Positions 34,601 to 42,717 of a DNA stretch of 64,000 nucleotides are shown here, one piece after another. Under the pieces are notes generated by a model. It was not told the origin of the DNA. It saw nothing but the letters and a program-made list of their open reading frames with translations, and did no database searches. This DNA comes from Bdellovibrionales bacterium (GTDB lineage: Bacteria > Bdellovibrionota > Bdellovibrionia > Bdellovibrionales > UBA1609), in assembly GCA_016714165.1 (NCBI GenBank), contig JADJNU010000005.1, positions 14,220 to 78,219 on the forward strand, read 5' to 3'. The first letter of the stretch is position 1. Every line of letters starts with the position of its first letter. The position numbers and the translations under genes were made by a program.

Positions 34601-37600
34601 TTGAAATCACGTTATAGTCCTGCCTTAAGTCTTCTCGCCTTATTAACGGTATTTGGTTTTATTGGATTTTCCCATGCTGATTGGGGGCCAACAGCTGAAG
34701 ACGCGATTCAGTTCTACCGAAGAATTGCCCAGAAGGGCAGGGCCCCCTATTCTAATAAAAGCAACTACAGAGCGTTGAGATATTGGTCATCACTCACCTA
34801 CAACTGGGAGAATCCACTCGTCCGACAGTTTTTAGAGAGCAATCTTGAAGTTCTAACTAGCATAAATGAATGTGGATACTGTGACCTAACCCTGGCAGCC
34901 TATCTCGGAGGAGATCCAAAAATTCGTGAAAGGGCAATTTTCCTCGGAAGAAAATTGCACGAAAGTATTAAAGAAAACGAAGATGAAAAAAGGAATGTTT
35001 TTCGTGATAAGATTCAAAACTATCTTTACCAATTGGTTCAGCAGCAACAAAATTCGATGCTTCCCTACGACCTGATCGGGGACTATTGGCGCGATTTGCA
35101 TTTTCCATTTGAGTGGTATATCGAATCATTTGAGGCCAACCTTAATTCCTATCAAACATCAAAACAAATTGAATTGGCCGTAGATGGAATTTTTTCATCC
35201 TTGCTAGGTGGCAAGGATGCATACAAGCAATGGCGGGAAGCCGAGCGACGTCGAAGAGTAGCTGAAACCTTAAGCGCATTAGATTGTTTTGTGGGGGATT
35301 CAGCTTTTGCAAATAGCCAGGAAGAGGCAGATACAAAAATGAACAATCTGCGAAATAAGTGGTATCAAACGCGCTTTCTAATGTTTCAGATGATTGACGA
35401 ATTACCTGCGGACCTTCTCTATTCTGGGTATATAAAAATGTCTCTGACTCGTGAGTTACACGAAGAAATTTCTGCTGATATTCTCTACTTTTTGTCAGCA
35501 ACAAAAGATCAGAGTATTCTACTGAGTACAAAAAAGCTAATTTCCGATCGTATAGCAGGTATCGATTCGGCATATGAAAAGAAGATACAGGAGATAGGCG
35601 ATAGCGGAAGACTCCATTATGGTCGCAGTGGGTGGATGCGTGATATGTTTGATGACCATGGCATGGGAATGGTTCACCGGTACCGGTATCCGATCAATGA
35701 TTTTCATAAAAGACTGCAGGATCGTAGTACGGATTTGACATCTCCAGCGGGTAGGAAGAATGCCTACGTAGATCAGATGGTCAATATTTTCTTGAGATTT
35801 CATTTTGGAGCAAATTTAGAGTCGAATCGTCTACCTGCTCTAGCTGAGGTTCTGGGTGTTTCTTTTGAGGATGTAGAGATCTTTGTCGAGTTTTCTCTCC
35901 TTAATCCAAAGGGTCGATTTCAAGGCTTCGCTGGGCCTTTGCTCCGTTACTTTAAAAAAGAGAAGTTTTTGGAGGATCGTGTCGTACAAATAGACAGTCA
36001 CAGAAGAGATAAGGCCAAGGAATTTCTGGGTGGAATCCAAGTGGACGCCATGCATATGTATGAAAAATTCCAACCAATCCAAGCTTATTTCTATAACATT
36101 TATTTACATTTCAAAGACTCTGAGATTCAGAATGAATTCAAGAATAAATGGGAAGCCTTACGAACGAAAGAAATGTTTCGGCAATTTTGGAAATGGTACA
36201 CGTTAATGATCGCAGGATCTCAGGATTCTGAATTGAATGGATTGCTTCTTAGAGAAATTGAAAGTGAATTTGTTGAGACGGAGGGGGGTCAATGGGGTGG
36301 TTCTGAAACTCTACCGAAAGACAAGGCCTCTCGACTAACCGAGGAGATGGAGGGATTTCTTAATTATGACTATGGCCTTATCGAAAATGCTGAGAATGCT
36401 GAGAATGTTAAAGAAGTAGATAGCATCGCGCATCTTTTGGCTCAACTTTCAGTCATGAAGAGTAAAGAAGTTCAGGATGAATTGGTGAAGAGGACAAACC
36501 AACAGTCAAACAATCCGGGCCAAATGATGAAAATAGATTTCTCACGCAGGCTTTTAAAATATTTGATGAGCGAGGAGGAGTACAAATCCCACTTTTCAAA
36601 CAAGACTCAGAGCGAAGAGGATATCCGGAGGATGAATTGGTATCAGGAAATTGTTGGCAATATTGGCCTCATTGAAAATCTCTTTCAGGAACGATCGGAT
36701 TCAAATGGCAACCCAAATCAGTTTGAAAATTTGCAAGAGCAGTTTCAAAGTATTGAAGCTGAGATATTTGCTGAACCTGTCCAGAAACTTGTGCTGGGGA
36801 AAATGGAAAGATGGACCCTCTCGAGGGAGGAGGTTTTGTCTGGATACATCTGGTACCTAACTTTACGGAGTGACAAGGAGGAGCTAGTTAACTCAGCTTC
36901 CAAATTGTTTTGTTTGAGAATTATGGGAGACGACCTAGACTTTAATCGCATCTGGGGGCGAGAGGGCGACACATCTGTTAAACGCTTTAAAATTCTATTT
37001 AACCAGCTTATGTCTTCTCGTTTCGGGAGAAAATGGAATCCGGCGGACGAGGATTTTTTTGTCAATTTTGTAGTGGGTCTTCGTTTAGAATATGAAATAA
37101 TTGGTCCGCACCTTGAATATTTGTTTAGCTCATCCTTGGATTCCTTCTATAGGAACATTTCAGGCAAACTAATTCGGGAGGTAAAGGGGCCAATTTATCT
37201 TGAGAGCCTTCCGGATTTGCGGGATCGAAAGAAGTTTTTGTACGTAAATGGTGGTTACACTGAGTTGGCGAATAATTCGACCAATGAAGAGGATCTTAAA
37301 TCATTTCATTACAATCTATTTTATGGGAAATCTACTATCTTAAATGCCGGTGGTCCGGGGGGAACAGTTGTTGCGATCAATAATGGCCAGCAGGTGAGAG
37401 ATGAAACTGGTCTCATTAAGTTTAGTCCAGGCTTGGAATTAGAAAAGCCGTTTCTAGCGGCCACAACAGAAAATCTCAAGAACAGCTTAGATGATATTAA
37501 TCGATCCAATCCCATATCATTGACGGCCGTTTTTGGTGATCATGGTGGTCCTCAGTCTCTTTCTTTGTGGAACGGGGATTATTTGACGGCTCCCGCGCTC

Positions 37601-38677
37601 CAAAAAATCTACCGGGATTTTTCTGATCAGACTTTGATCAGAACGATATTTCTTCAGTGTTATGCCGGGGCCTTGATTGTTTCGAGGGAAAGAAAGCCAC
37701 CGCCATTTATCACGGGTCTACTTAAATTTTTAGATTACCATTATCCCGAGAATCGCTGCGCTTACGCAAATAGTCACCACGATGAGTTGGGCGCGTATTA
37801 CTCAGAAGGATCGAAGTGGGATGTAAGTAGTTGGAGCAAACTTTTTAAACTGAAGAATCAGTTAACCTTGAGAACACTCAAGGAATTTATTTTGACAGAA
37901 GGTCGAGTTCATTCAACGCCAGTTTTATCTAGTGATTATTTAGTATATGACGTTGTTCAAACGTTTTGCCAAGAGGCCGAGCTGTTTTCGAAGTTGTCTC
38001 GTGACTATGGCGCTGATTCGGGAATCTGGCCAGATAAAGGAAAGAGGCAGCTTCGTTTTCTTACATTTCATAAATTGGATCCAGAGATTCGAAATGCAGC
38101 TCGCGAGGGACTTTGTCAAAGTAAGTTGGAAGTCGAAAGAAGTCAGATACTGGTCGAGTATGAAAAAATTTTTGGTCTTATCTATCAGGATTTAATGGTC
38201 TTAGATAATCAATGGAGACGGGAGATTATCAAAGAGAAATATGCAAGTATTTACAATCAGATGATTGAGGGCAATCGACAGCTTACAGAGATTATCGCCA
38301 AATACGCTAATGATGGAAATGATCTAGAAGTGATGAACGAGGAAGATCGGCAGAAAATTCGTGATATCCAAAATCGATATCAGTTCCCTTACCAACACCT
38401 ATTATTGTCTCTGGATCACAAAAAGGAGTTTGATCTGGTTCTTAACAAAAAGGCAATTGATTATTTCGCAGCAAATCGAGTCAAGTATGGTTCGTTCATT
38501 TCCACTGATTTTCTGAAAGTCGATCATTCGCGTCGTGTTATTGATGAAGTTATGTCAAATGCAAGGGGGCCATGCGTTCAAAGCAGATCAATCGAAAGGA
38601 TATTGAGAGGCGTATTTATCGAGAGAGAGTTGAAAACCTTGGCCTTTTATTTCCATATCCAGAATTTCGTTTTATAA
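34601..38677 (+). CDS. Large exported protein with caspase-like (clan CD) C-terminal region
   Basis: 1358 residues from TTG 34601. A signal peptide (ALSLLALLTVFGFIGFSHAD) precedes about 900 mostly helical, charged residues with no recognisable domain. Around residues 975-1025 it has AVFGDHGGPQSLSLW and TIFLQCYAGALIVS, i.e. a strand-His-Gly and strand-Cys pair (His about 980, Cys about 1020) typical of clan CD cysteine peptidases such as caspases, legumains and gingipains. The spacing of about 40 residues fits. Protease activity is inferred from this pair only. The Cys-rich N-terminus (NECGYCDL) suggests an oxidising location. The gene is intact and followed after 9 bases by a lipoprotein gene. 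Confidence 0.7.
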   Translation: MKSRYSPALSLLALLTVFGFIGFSHADWGPTAEDAIQFYRRIAQKGRAPYSNKSNYRALRYWSSLTYNWENPLVRQFLESNLEVLTSINECGYCDLTLAAYLGGDPKIRERAIFLGRKLHESIKENEDEKRNVFRDKIQNYLYQLVQQQQNSMLPYDLIGDYWRDLHFPFEWYIESFEANLNSYQTSKQIELAVDGIFSSLLGGKDAYKQWREAERRRRVAETLSALDCFVGDSAFANSQEEADTKMNNLRNKWYQTRFLMFQMIDELPADLLYSGYIKMSLTRELHEEISADILYFLSATKDQSILLSTKKLISDRIAGIDSAYEKKIQEIGDSGRLHYGRSGWMRDMFDDHGMGMVHRYRYPINDFHKRLQDRSTDLTSPAGRKNAYVDQMVNIFLRFHFGANLESNRLPALAEVLGVSFEDVEIFVEFSLLNPKGRFQGFAGPLLRYFKKEKFLEDRVVQIDSHRRDKAKEFLGGIQVDAMHMYEKFQPIQAYFYNIYLHFKDSEIQNEFKNKWEALRTKEMFRQFWKWYTLMIAGSQDSELNGLLLREIESEFVETEGGQWGGSETLPKDKASRLTEEMEGFLNYDYGLIENAENAENVKEVDSIAHLLAQLSVMKSKEVQDELVKRTNQQSNNPGQMMKIDFSRRLLKYLMSEEEYKSHFSNKTQSEEDIRRMNWYQEIVGNIGLIENLFQERSDSNGNPNQFENLQEQFQSIEAEIFAEPVQKLVLGKMERWTLSREEVLSGYIWYLTLRSDKEELVNSASKLFCLRIMGDDLDFNRIWGREGDTSVKRFKILFNQLMSSRFGRKWNPADEDFFVNFVVGLRLEYEIIGPHLEYLFSSSLDSFYRNISGKLIREVKGPIYLESLPDLRDRKKFLYVNGGYTELANNSTNEEDLKSFHYNLFYGKSTILNAGGPGGTVVAINNGQQVRDETGLIKFSPGLELEKPFLAATTENLKNSLDDINRSNPISLTAVFGDHGGPQSLSLWNGDYLTAPALQKIYRDFSDQTLIRTIFLQCYAGALIVSRERKPPPFITGLLKFLDYHYPENRCAYANSHHDELGAYYSEGSKWDVSSWSKLFKLKNQLTLRTLKEFILTEGRVHSTPVLSSDYLVYDVVQTFCQEAELFSKLSRDYGADSGIWPDKGKRQLRFLTFHKLDPEIRNAAREGLCQSKLEVERSQILVEYEKIFGLIYQDLMVLDNQWRREIIKEKYASIYNQMIEGNRQLTEIIAKYANDGNDLEVMNEEDRQKIRDIQNRYQFPYQHLLLSLDHKKEFDLVLNKKAIDYFAANRVKYGSFISTDFLKVDHSRRVIDEVMSNARGPCVQSRSIERILRGVFIERELKTLAFYFHIQNFVL

Positions 38678-38686
38678 AGGAACGTT

Positions 38687-39130
38687 TTGAGAGGTTGCTT
38701 GATTGTGAAAATTCTGTACTCAATTAGCCTGATGCATGTATGTTGCTTATTTTTCCTTGGGTGCAGTTGGAAGTCTCACCACAACCGTGGGACAGTGATG
38801 CCTTGGTCTCCCAGTCCTTCTTTTGATTGCGGTATTTATTTGTTAAATGGGAACTTGAGAACAAGTGAGAATGGCCTACACGTATTGGTCATGCGAGAAA
38901 AATCGCCCTCGGCCTTTGAAGTGGTTCTATTGGGTGGAGAAATGAAAGATGTTTTGGACAGAGAGGGCGCTCACGTGGGGGCCAAGGTCTATTTTCCCCG
39001 GCCAGTTAGGAGCAGTCGAAATCCAATTGCCTATCTTCAGGGCTTTGTACAGGGCGATTCTCAACAACAAAATCCGATTGTTCTTTCTCAGGAGCCTTGC
39101 GGTCAGAAAAGTAAGTTAAAAAATAAATAG
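38687..39130 (+). CDS. Small lipoprotein
   Basis: 147 residues; TTG 38687 follows AAAGGAACGTT. The signal MHVCCLFFLGCSW contains the lipobox LGC. The mature part is beta-rich (FDCGIYLLNGNLRTSENGLH, FEVVLLGGEMKDVL), with two Cys that may pair. It lies 9 bases after the caspase-like gene in one operon and may be its partner or inhibitor (speculative). No family recognised. Confidence 0.6.
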   Translation: MRGCLIVKILYSISLMHVCCLFFLGCSWKSHHNRGTVMPWSPSPSFDCGIYLLNGNLRTSENGLHVLVMREKSPSAFEVVLLGGEMKDVLDREGAHVGAKVYFPRPVRSSRNPIAYLQGFVQGDSQQQNPIVLSQEPCGQKSKLKNK

Positions 39131-39185
39131 CAAACGATAGCCTGACGAAGTGCCGCTGATACAAAGTAAGTCTTTCCTTACGATC

Positions 39186-39917
39186 TCACTTAATTTTTCC
39201 TTTTTCAGGAACTAAGGGGATTTTCCATTTTTTAAAACCCATCGCGAGAAAAAGAATTAGAAATAGAAAAAAAAATCCGAGGATATTGCCAAACTCATGA
39301 AGACCAAAACCTTGAACTCTCTTAAGCGATACTCCGATTTGGATGAGTAGAACTATATCGAAGAAAACCCCAAGGGATGTCGAGGCAAAGAAATGCAGAA
39401 TTGGAAGGCGAGTATAGCCAAAAGTGATGTTGAGCACTCCAAACGGAATAAAGGGACTGAGTCTTAAAAGAACCAAATAGAGAAACTTGCGTGCGCCTAG
39501 TTCCGGTTTAAAGCCAATTAATTTTGATTGACGACCAATTCTGGGAAATGCTCGAGACATAAAGTTGAAAGCATAGCGTCCCGTTGTGTATCCAAGAGCG
39601 GCGCTGAAAAGCGTTATCGCAGATATTGATAGGACAGCAGGCCAGAATCCCAATAGATAACCGCTGGCGATGTTGATTGGAGTGCAAAAGGGAAGGCCGA
39701 AATAGGAACAAATGAGGTGTGCAGCCATAAGGAATGCGACTGTGTAGGCCGGATTTGATCCGGTTAGCTGTGTGAGGGTTTCCAATTGAGAAAGGATCTG
39801 CTGTTTGGTCTCATCTGAGCTCAAAAGAGAAAAACGCTTTTCAATAAAATAAAATACCAGGCTTAAAATGAGAGCCAGACAGAGAAATTCGATCGATTTT
39901 CTTTTAGTGACTATCAA
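39186..39917 (-). CDS. TVP38/TMEM64 (VTT/DedA-like) membrane protein
   Basis: About 243 residues from TTG 39917, which overlaps the 3' end of the JmjC gene (translational coupling); the frame start at 39977 would give a hydrophilic extension. Conserved features are FGLPFCTPINIASGYLLGFW and GYTTGRYAF, then LVLLRLSPFIPFGVLN and NITFGYTRLPILHFF, the re-entrant-loop core of the SNARE-associated/TVP38 family, with five to six hydrophobic segments. Related proteins scramble or transport lipids. It probably acts with the neighbouring oxygenase in an envelope function (inference). Confidence 0.85.
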   Translation of the reverse strand: MIVTKRKSIEFLCLALILSLVFYFIEKRFSLLSSDETKQQILSQLETLTQLTGSNPAYTVAFLMAAHLICSYFGLPFCTPINIASGYLLGFWPAVLSISAITLFSAALGYTTGRYAFNFMSRAFPRIGRQSKLIGFKPELGARKFLYLVLLRLSPFIPFGVLNITFGYTRLPILHFFASTSLGVFFDIVLLIQIGVSLKRVQGFGLHEFGNILGFFFLFLILFLAMGFKKWKIPLVPEKGKIK

Positions 39918-40965
39918 GCTCGCTTCGTGCCTTCTCTCGATTTTGTAGTTTGTCCATAACTGCCTTGAGAGTGCCATTTGCCTCTGCCCATATGAGGTTC
40001 GTGTCTATCTTCCCATATTTGGATACCTTCCATACGGAAGGGCTCTGTGCGAGGATTCGGAGGGTGGTAAAAAGCCGAGAGGATTTGAGTGCCGCAGATA
40101 AAGAGGACCATCGAAACGCAAGACTAATTGTATCATCAAGATTTTCAATGTAATGCCAAAAGTGAGGAGGGACATAGAGGACGTCGCCTGGATTCAACAC
40201 AACTTCATAGCGATTGACCTTTTTTAACAATGGATATCGATCAAAATCTGGGGACCTAAAATCCACCTCAGTCTTGAAATAAGCTGTCTTGGTTACTTGT
40301 GGGTATACGAGAGCGGAGTCTTCCATGGACATGAGAGTCCACTTTTTGCGCCCCGAAATCTGAACGTAGAGGTTGCATGGTTGGTCGGAATGGAGATGAG
40401 TGACAGAATTTTTTCCACCGATAAATAAATAGTGAGCCTTTCCAAATGCTGGAGGTGTTACAAAGCTCTCGAGCCAGGAGAAATCAACATCGCTTTTTAG
40501 AGCCGGGTAGTTATTCACGATTGGACTAAATCTCAGATATTTATCTCCGTCGTTTCGAATGTCCTTAATCAGATCGCCAATGGTCATTATTTCAAATTTT
40601 TTGTCGACCCCGCGTCCTGTGAGGCCTTCTACTTCCACCATAAGGGCATCGGTATTGGAATATTCCTTTTCAAAGAAATCTAAACTCCATTTTTTGCAAC
40701 AAGGCCAGTTTTTCGCGGCTTCCTTAAACACAACAGGCTGAGATTTGTCGTAATATCGCGTCAAAAACTCTCTTTTACCCAGATTTTCGATGCGCGCGAT
40801 GGGCAAAACCTTTCCGTCCGGAGCATCCTTGAGTTTTGAATGCAAATCTTCGTAAAAAGCTCGCCGCCATGACAAAAATGATTCGGAGCCCGCTGCCAGT
40901 TGTTGTCCGATAAGCATGCCTGAGAAGTTCATTTTCTGCAGGAACGAGAGATCCGAATGTGACAT
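39904..40965 (-). CDS. JmjC/cupin_8 domain Fe(II)-dependent oxygenase-like protein
   Basis: 353 residues. The region from PVVFKEAAKNWPCCKKWSLD through NSVTHLHSDQPCNLYVQISG to RYEVVLNPGDVLYVPPHFWH is typical of the cupin_8/JmjC family (FIH-like hydroxylases). Metal ligands are visible: His-x-Asp in HLHSDQ (about residues 190-194) and the distal His in PPHFWHYIENL (about 270). It should be an Fe(II)/2-oxoglutarate hydroxylase acting on a protein or other substrate. It overlaps the following TVP38-like gene. The substrate cannot be deduced. Confidence 0.85.
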   Translation of the reverse strand: MSHSDLSFLQKMNFSGMLIGQQLAAGSESFLSWRRAFYEDLHSKLKDAPDGKVLPIARIENLGKREFLTRYYDKSQPVVFKEAAKNWPCCKKWSLDFFEKEYSNTDALMVEVEGLTGRGVDKKFEIMTIGDLIKDIRNDGDKYLRFSPIVNNYPALKSDVDFSWLESFVTPPAFGKAHYLFIGGKNSVTHLHSDQPCNLYVQISGRKKWTLMSMEDSALVYPQVTKTAYFKTEVDFRSPDFDRYPLLKKVNRYEVVLNPGDVLYVPPHFWHYIENLDDTISLAFRWSSLSAALKSSRLFTTLRILAQSPSVWKVSKYGKIDTNLIWAEANGTLKAVMDKLQNREKARSELDSH

Positions 40966-41073
40966 ACCAGCTCCGTGTAGTCAGAGTTGCAACAAAAAAC
41001 GATCGTCGAAAACATAAAAAGCTTAGCTGACGGGTATTGCCTTTGCAAGTTCCTCGCAATATCCTGACACCTT

Positions 41074-42669
41074 GTGACTGTTTTATTTTTTAATCCACAG
41101 CAAGAAATGGGCGGCATTCAATGCCTTTCAGCTTTCCTAAGAAAGCATGGGCACGTAACGCAGCTATTTAATGATCCTAGATTATTTGATAATCCGTGGA
41201 TACAATTCAAGAGATTCAGTCGGCTCTTTGAAAGATTCAGTGTCAGTGAGGGCCTTCTAGAAATTGAAAGGAAAAAGCCTGATCTGATTGCTTTCTCTGC
41301 TGTCTCCGATGATTATGAATGGGCTCTAAATTGGTCGAAACATATAAAATCTGTGTTCGATATTCCCATCGTCTTTGGCAACTGCCATCCAACTTTCTTT
41401 CCGGAAAAAGTATTAGAGAACGCTTCAGTTGACTTTATCATCCGTGGAGAGGGTGAGCTGACCCTGTTGGAATTGGTCAAAGCGCTTGAGTCAGGCAAAA
41501 TTGATTTTGGCACGATCTTAGGTCTCGGATATAGAGACAATGGAATCAGCAAAGTGAATCCCATGCGTCCCCTCATTGAAGATTTGGACACACTTCCCTA
41601 TCCCGACAAGGATTTGTATTATCATAAGATGCCGTATTTAAACCATGGCTATACGACAATGACAGGTAGGGGTTGTCCTTATAGATGTACTTTCTGTGAC
41701 AATAACTCCTCCATTTTGATGTATCGGAAAAATGGAATAAAGCAAAAATGGACGCGTCGCCACAGTCCTGAACGAGTTGTTGATGAAATTCTTTGGGCTA
41801 AAAAACGTTATGATATTAAGCACGTCCGATTTAACGACGAGGATTTTAGTTATAACAAGGAATGGATTCGGCAGTTTTGTGCGTTATATAAAGAAAGAGT
41901 GGGCATTCCCTATTTTGCCTGGGTTTACCCAAATACTATCGATACGGAAATTGCTCAGATTTTGGCTGAAAGTGGCTGTGATTCCGTTGAAATGGGAATT
42001 CAGTCGGGTTCAGAGCATCTTCGTGTCGATATAATGCATCGTAAGACGAGCGATGCTCAGATATTGAAGGCAATGGAAGCCTTACAGAATGCTCAAATTC
42101 GTGTCACCGTTGATATTATCATTGGACTCCCCTCTGAAACGAAGAGTGATCTGGATTGTACAGTGGATTTGGTGCGGAAGGCTCGTCCCTGGCACGTCTA
42201 TGTTTTTTGGCTTCGTTACTATCCTTCAACTGAGATTCTTGACTTGGCAAAAAAGCGGAAACTTTTGTCGCCCGAGCAAATCGAATTTATAGAAACGAAT
42301 CAATCTTCGCGGGGTCATATTTCTGGTGGTACGGAGCTTGAGAAGAGCAGACTTTCAAGAAGTTATCATGCATTCATCGTTCTTATGCCTCTCATGCCAG
42401 ACTGGCTAATTGGTTTCTTTCGCCGATATGATCTCATACGATTTTTTCCGAGCTTCTTAAACCCATTTCTTTTGGTTAATATTACAAAATCCATCAAACG
42501 GGATAAGTACAATGAATTTCGAATCCGGGGGGCGCATATGTTGCTTTGGGAGGTGCCTCGTCTGTTTTTGCGTTTAGTTGGTAAGTGGTTGCGAAACTCT
42601 TGGAGGGGCTCCGTTCATCCGATTTCAAGGGGTGGAACATGGATTTCGAAAACACATGAATCTTCTTGA
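41074..42669 (+). CDS. B12-binding-type radical SAM protein
   Basis: 531 residues from GTG 41074. The N-terminal 150 residues resemble the cobalamin-binding fold of class B radical SAM enzymes (VLFFNPQQEMGGIQCLSAFL, PDLIAFSAVSDDYEWALNW, IPIVFGNCHPTFFPE and FIIRGEGELTLLELVKAL) but lack an obvious DxHxxG base-off motif. The radical SAM core has CPYRCTFC (Cys about 201, 205 and 208; CX3CX2C) and EMGIQSGSE. Such enzymes methylate or rearrange unreactive carbons in lipids, peptides or cofactors. The next gene, a membrane/methyltransferase fusion, starts 48 bases later. Confidence 0.9.
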   Translation: MTVLFFNPQQEMGGIQCLSAFLRKHGHVTQLFNDPRLFDNPWIQFKRFSRLFERFSVSEGLLEIERKKPDLIAFSAVSDDYEWALNWSKHIKSVFDIPIVFGNCHPTFFPEKVLENASVDFIIRGEGELTLLELVKALESGKIDFGTILGLGYRDNGISKVNPMRPLIEDLDTLPYPDKDLYYHKMPYLNHGYTTMTGRGCPYRCTFCDNNSSILMYRKNGIKQKWTRRHSPERVVDEILWAKKRYDIKHVRFNDEDFSYNKEWIRQFCALYKERVGIPYFAWVYPNTIDTEIAQILAESGCDSVEMGIQSGSEHLRVDIMHRKTSDAQILKAMEALQNAQIRVTVDIIIGLPSETKSDLDCTVDLVRKARPWHVYVFWLRYYPSTEILDLAKKRKLLSPEQIEFIETNQSSRGHISGGTELEKSRLSRSYHAFIVLMPLMPDWLIGFFRRYDLIRFFPSFLNPFLLVNITKSIKRDKYNEFRIRGAHMLLWEVPRLFLRLVGKWLRNSWRGSVHPISRGGTWISKTHESS

Positions 42670-42717
42670 GGAAGTCGAGAAGAATGGAACTCTATCAAAA
42701 CGATAGCGTAGGAAAAG

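Noticed and set aside
39159..39178. Short hairpin GTAAG/CTTAC between convergent genes as a bidirectional terminator
   Set aside because: The stem is only five base pairs and the T-run is more than ten bases away.
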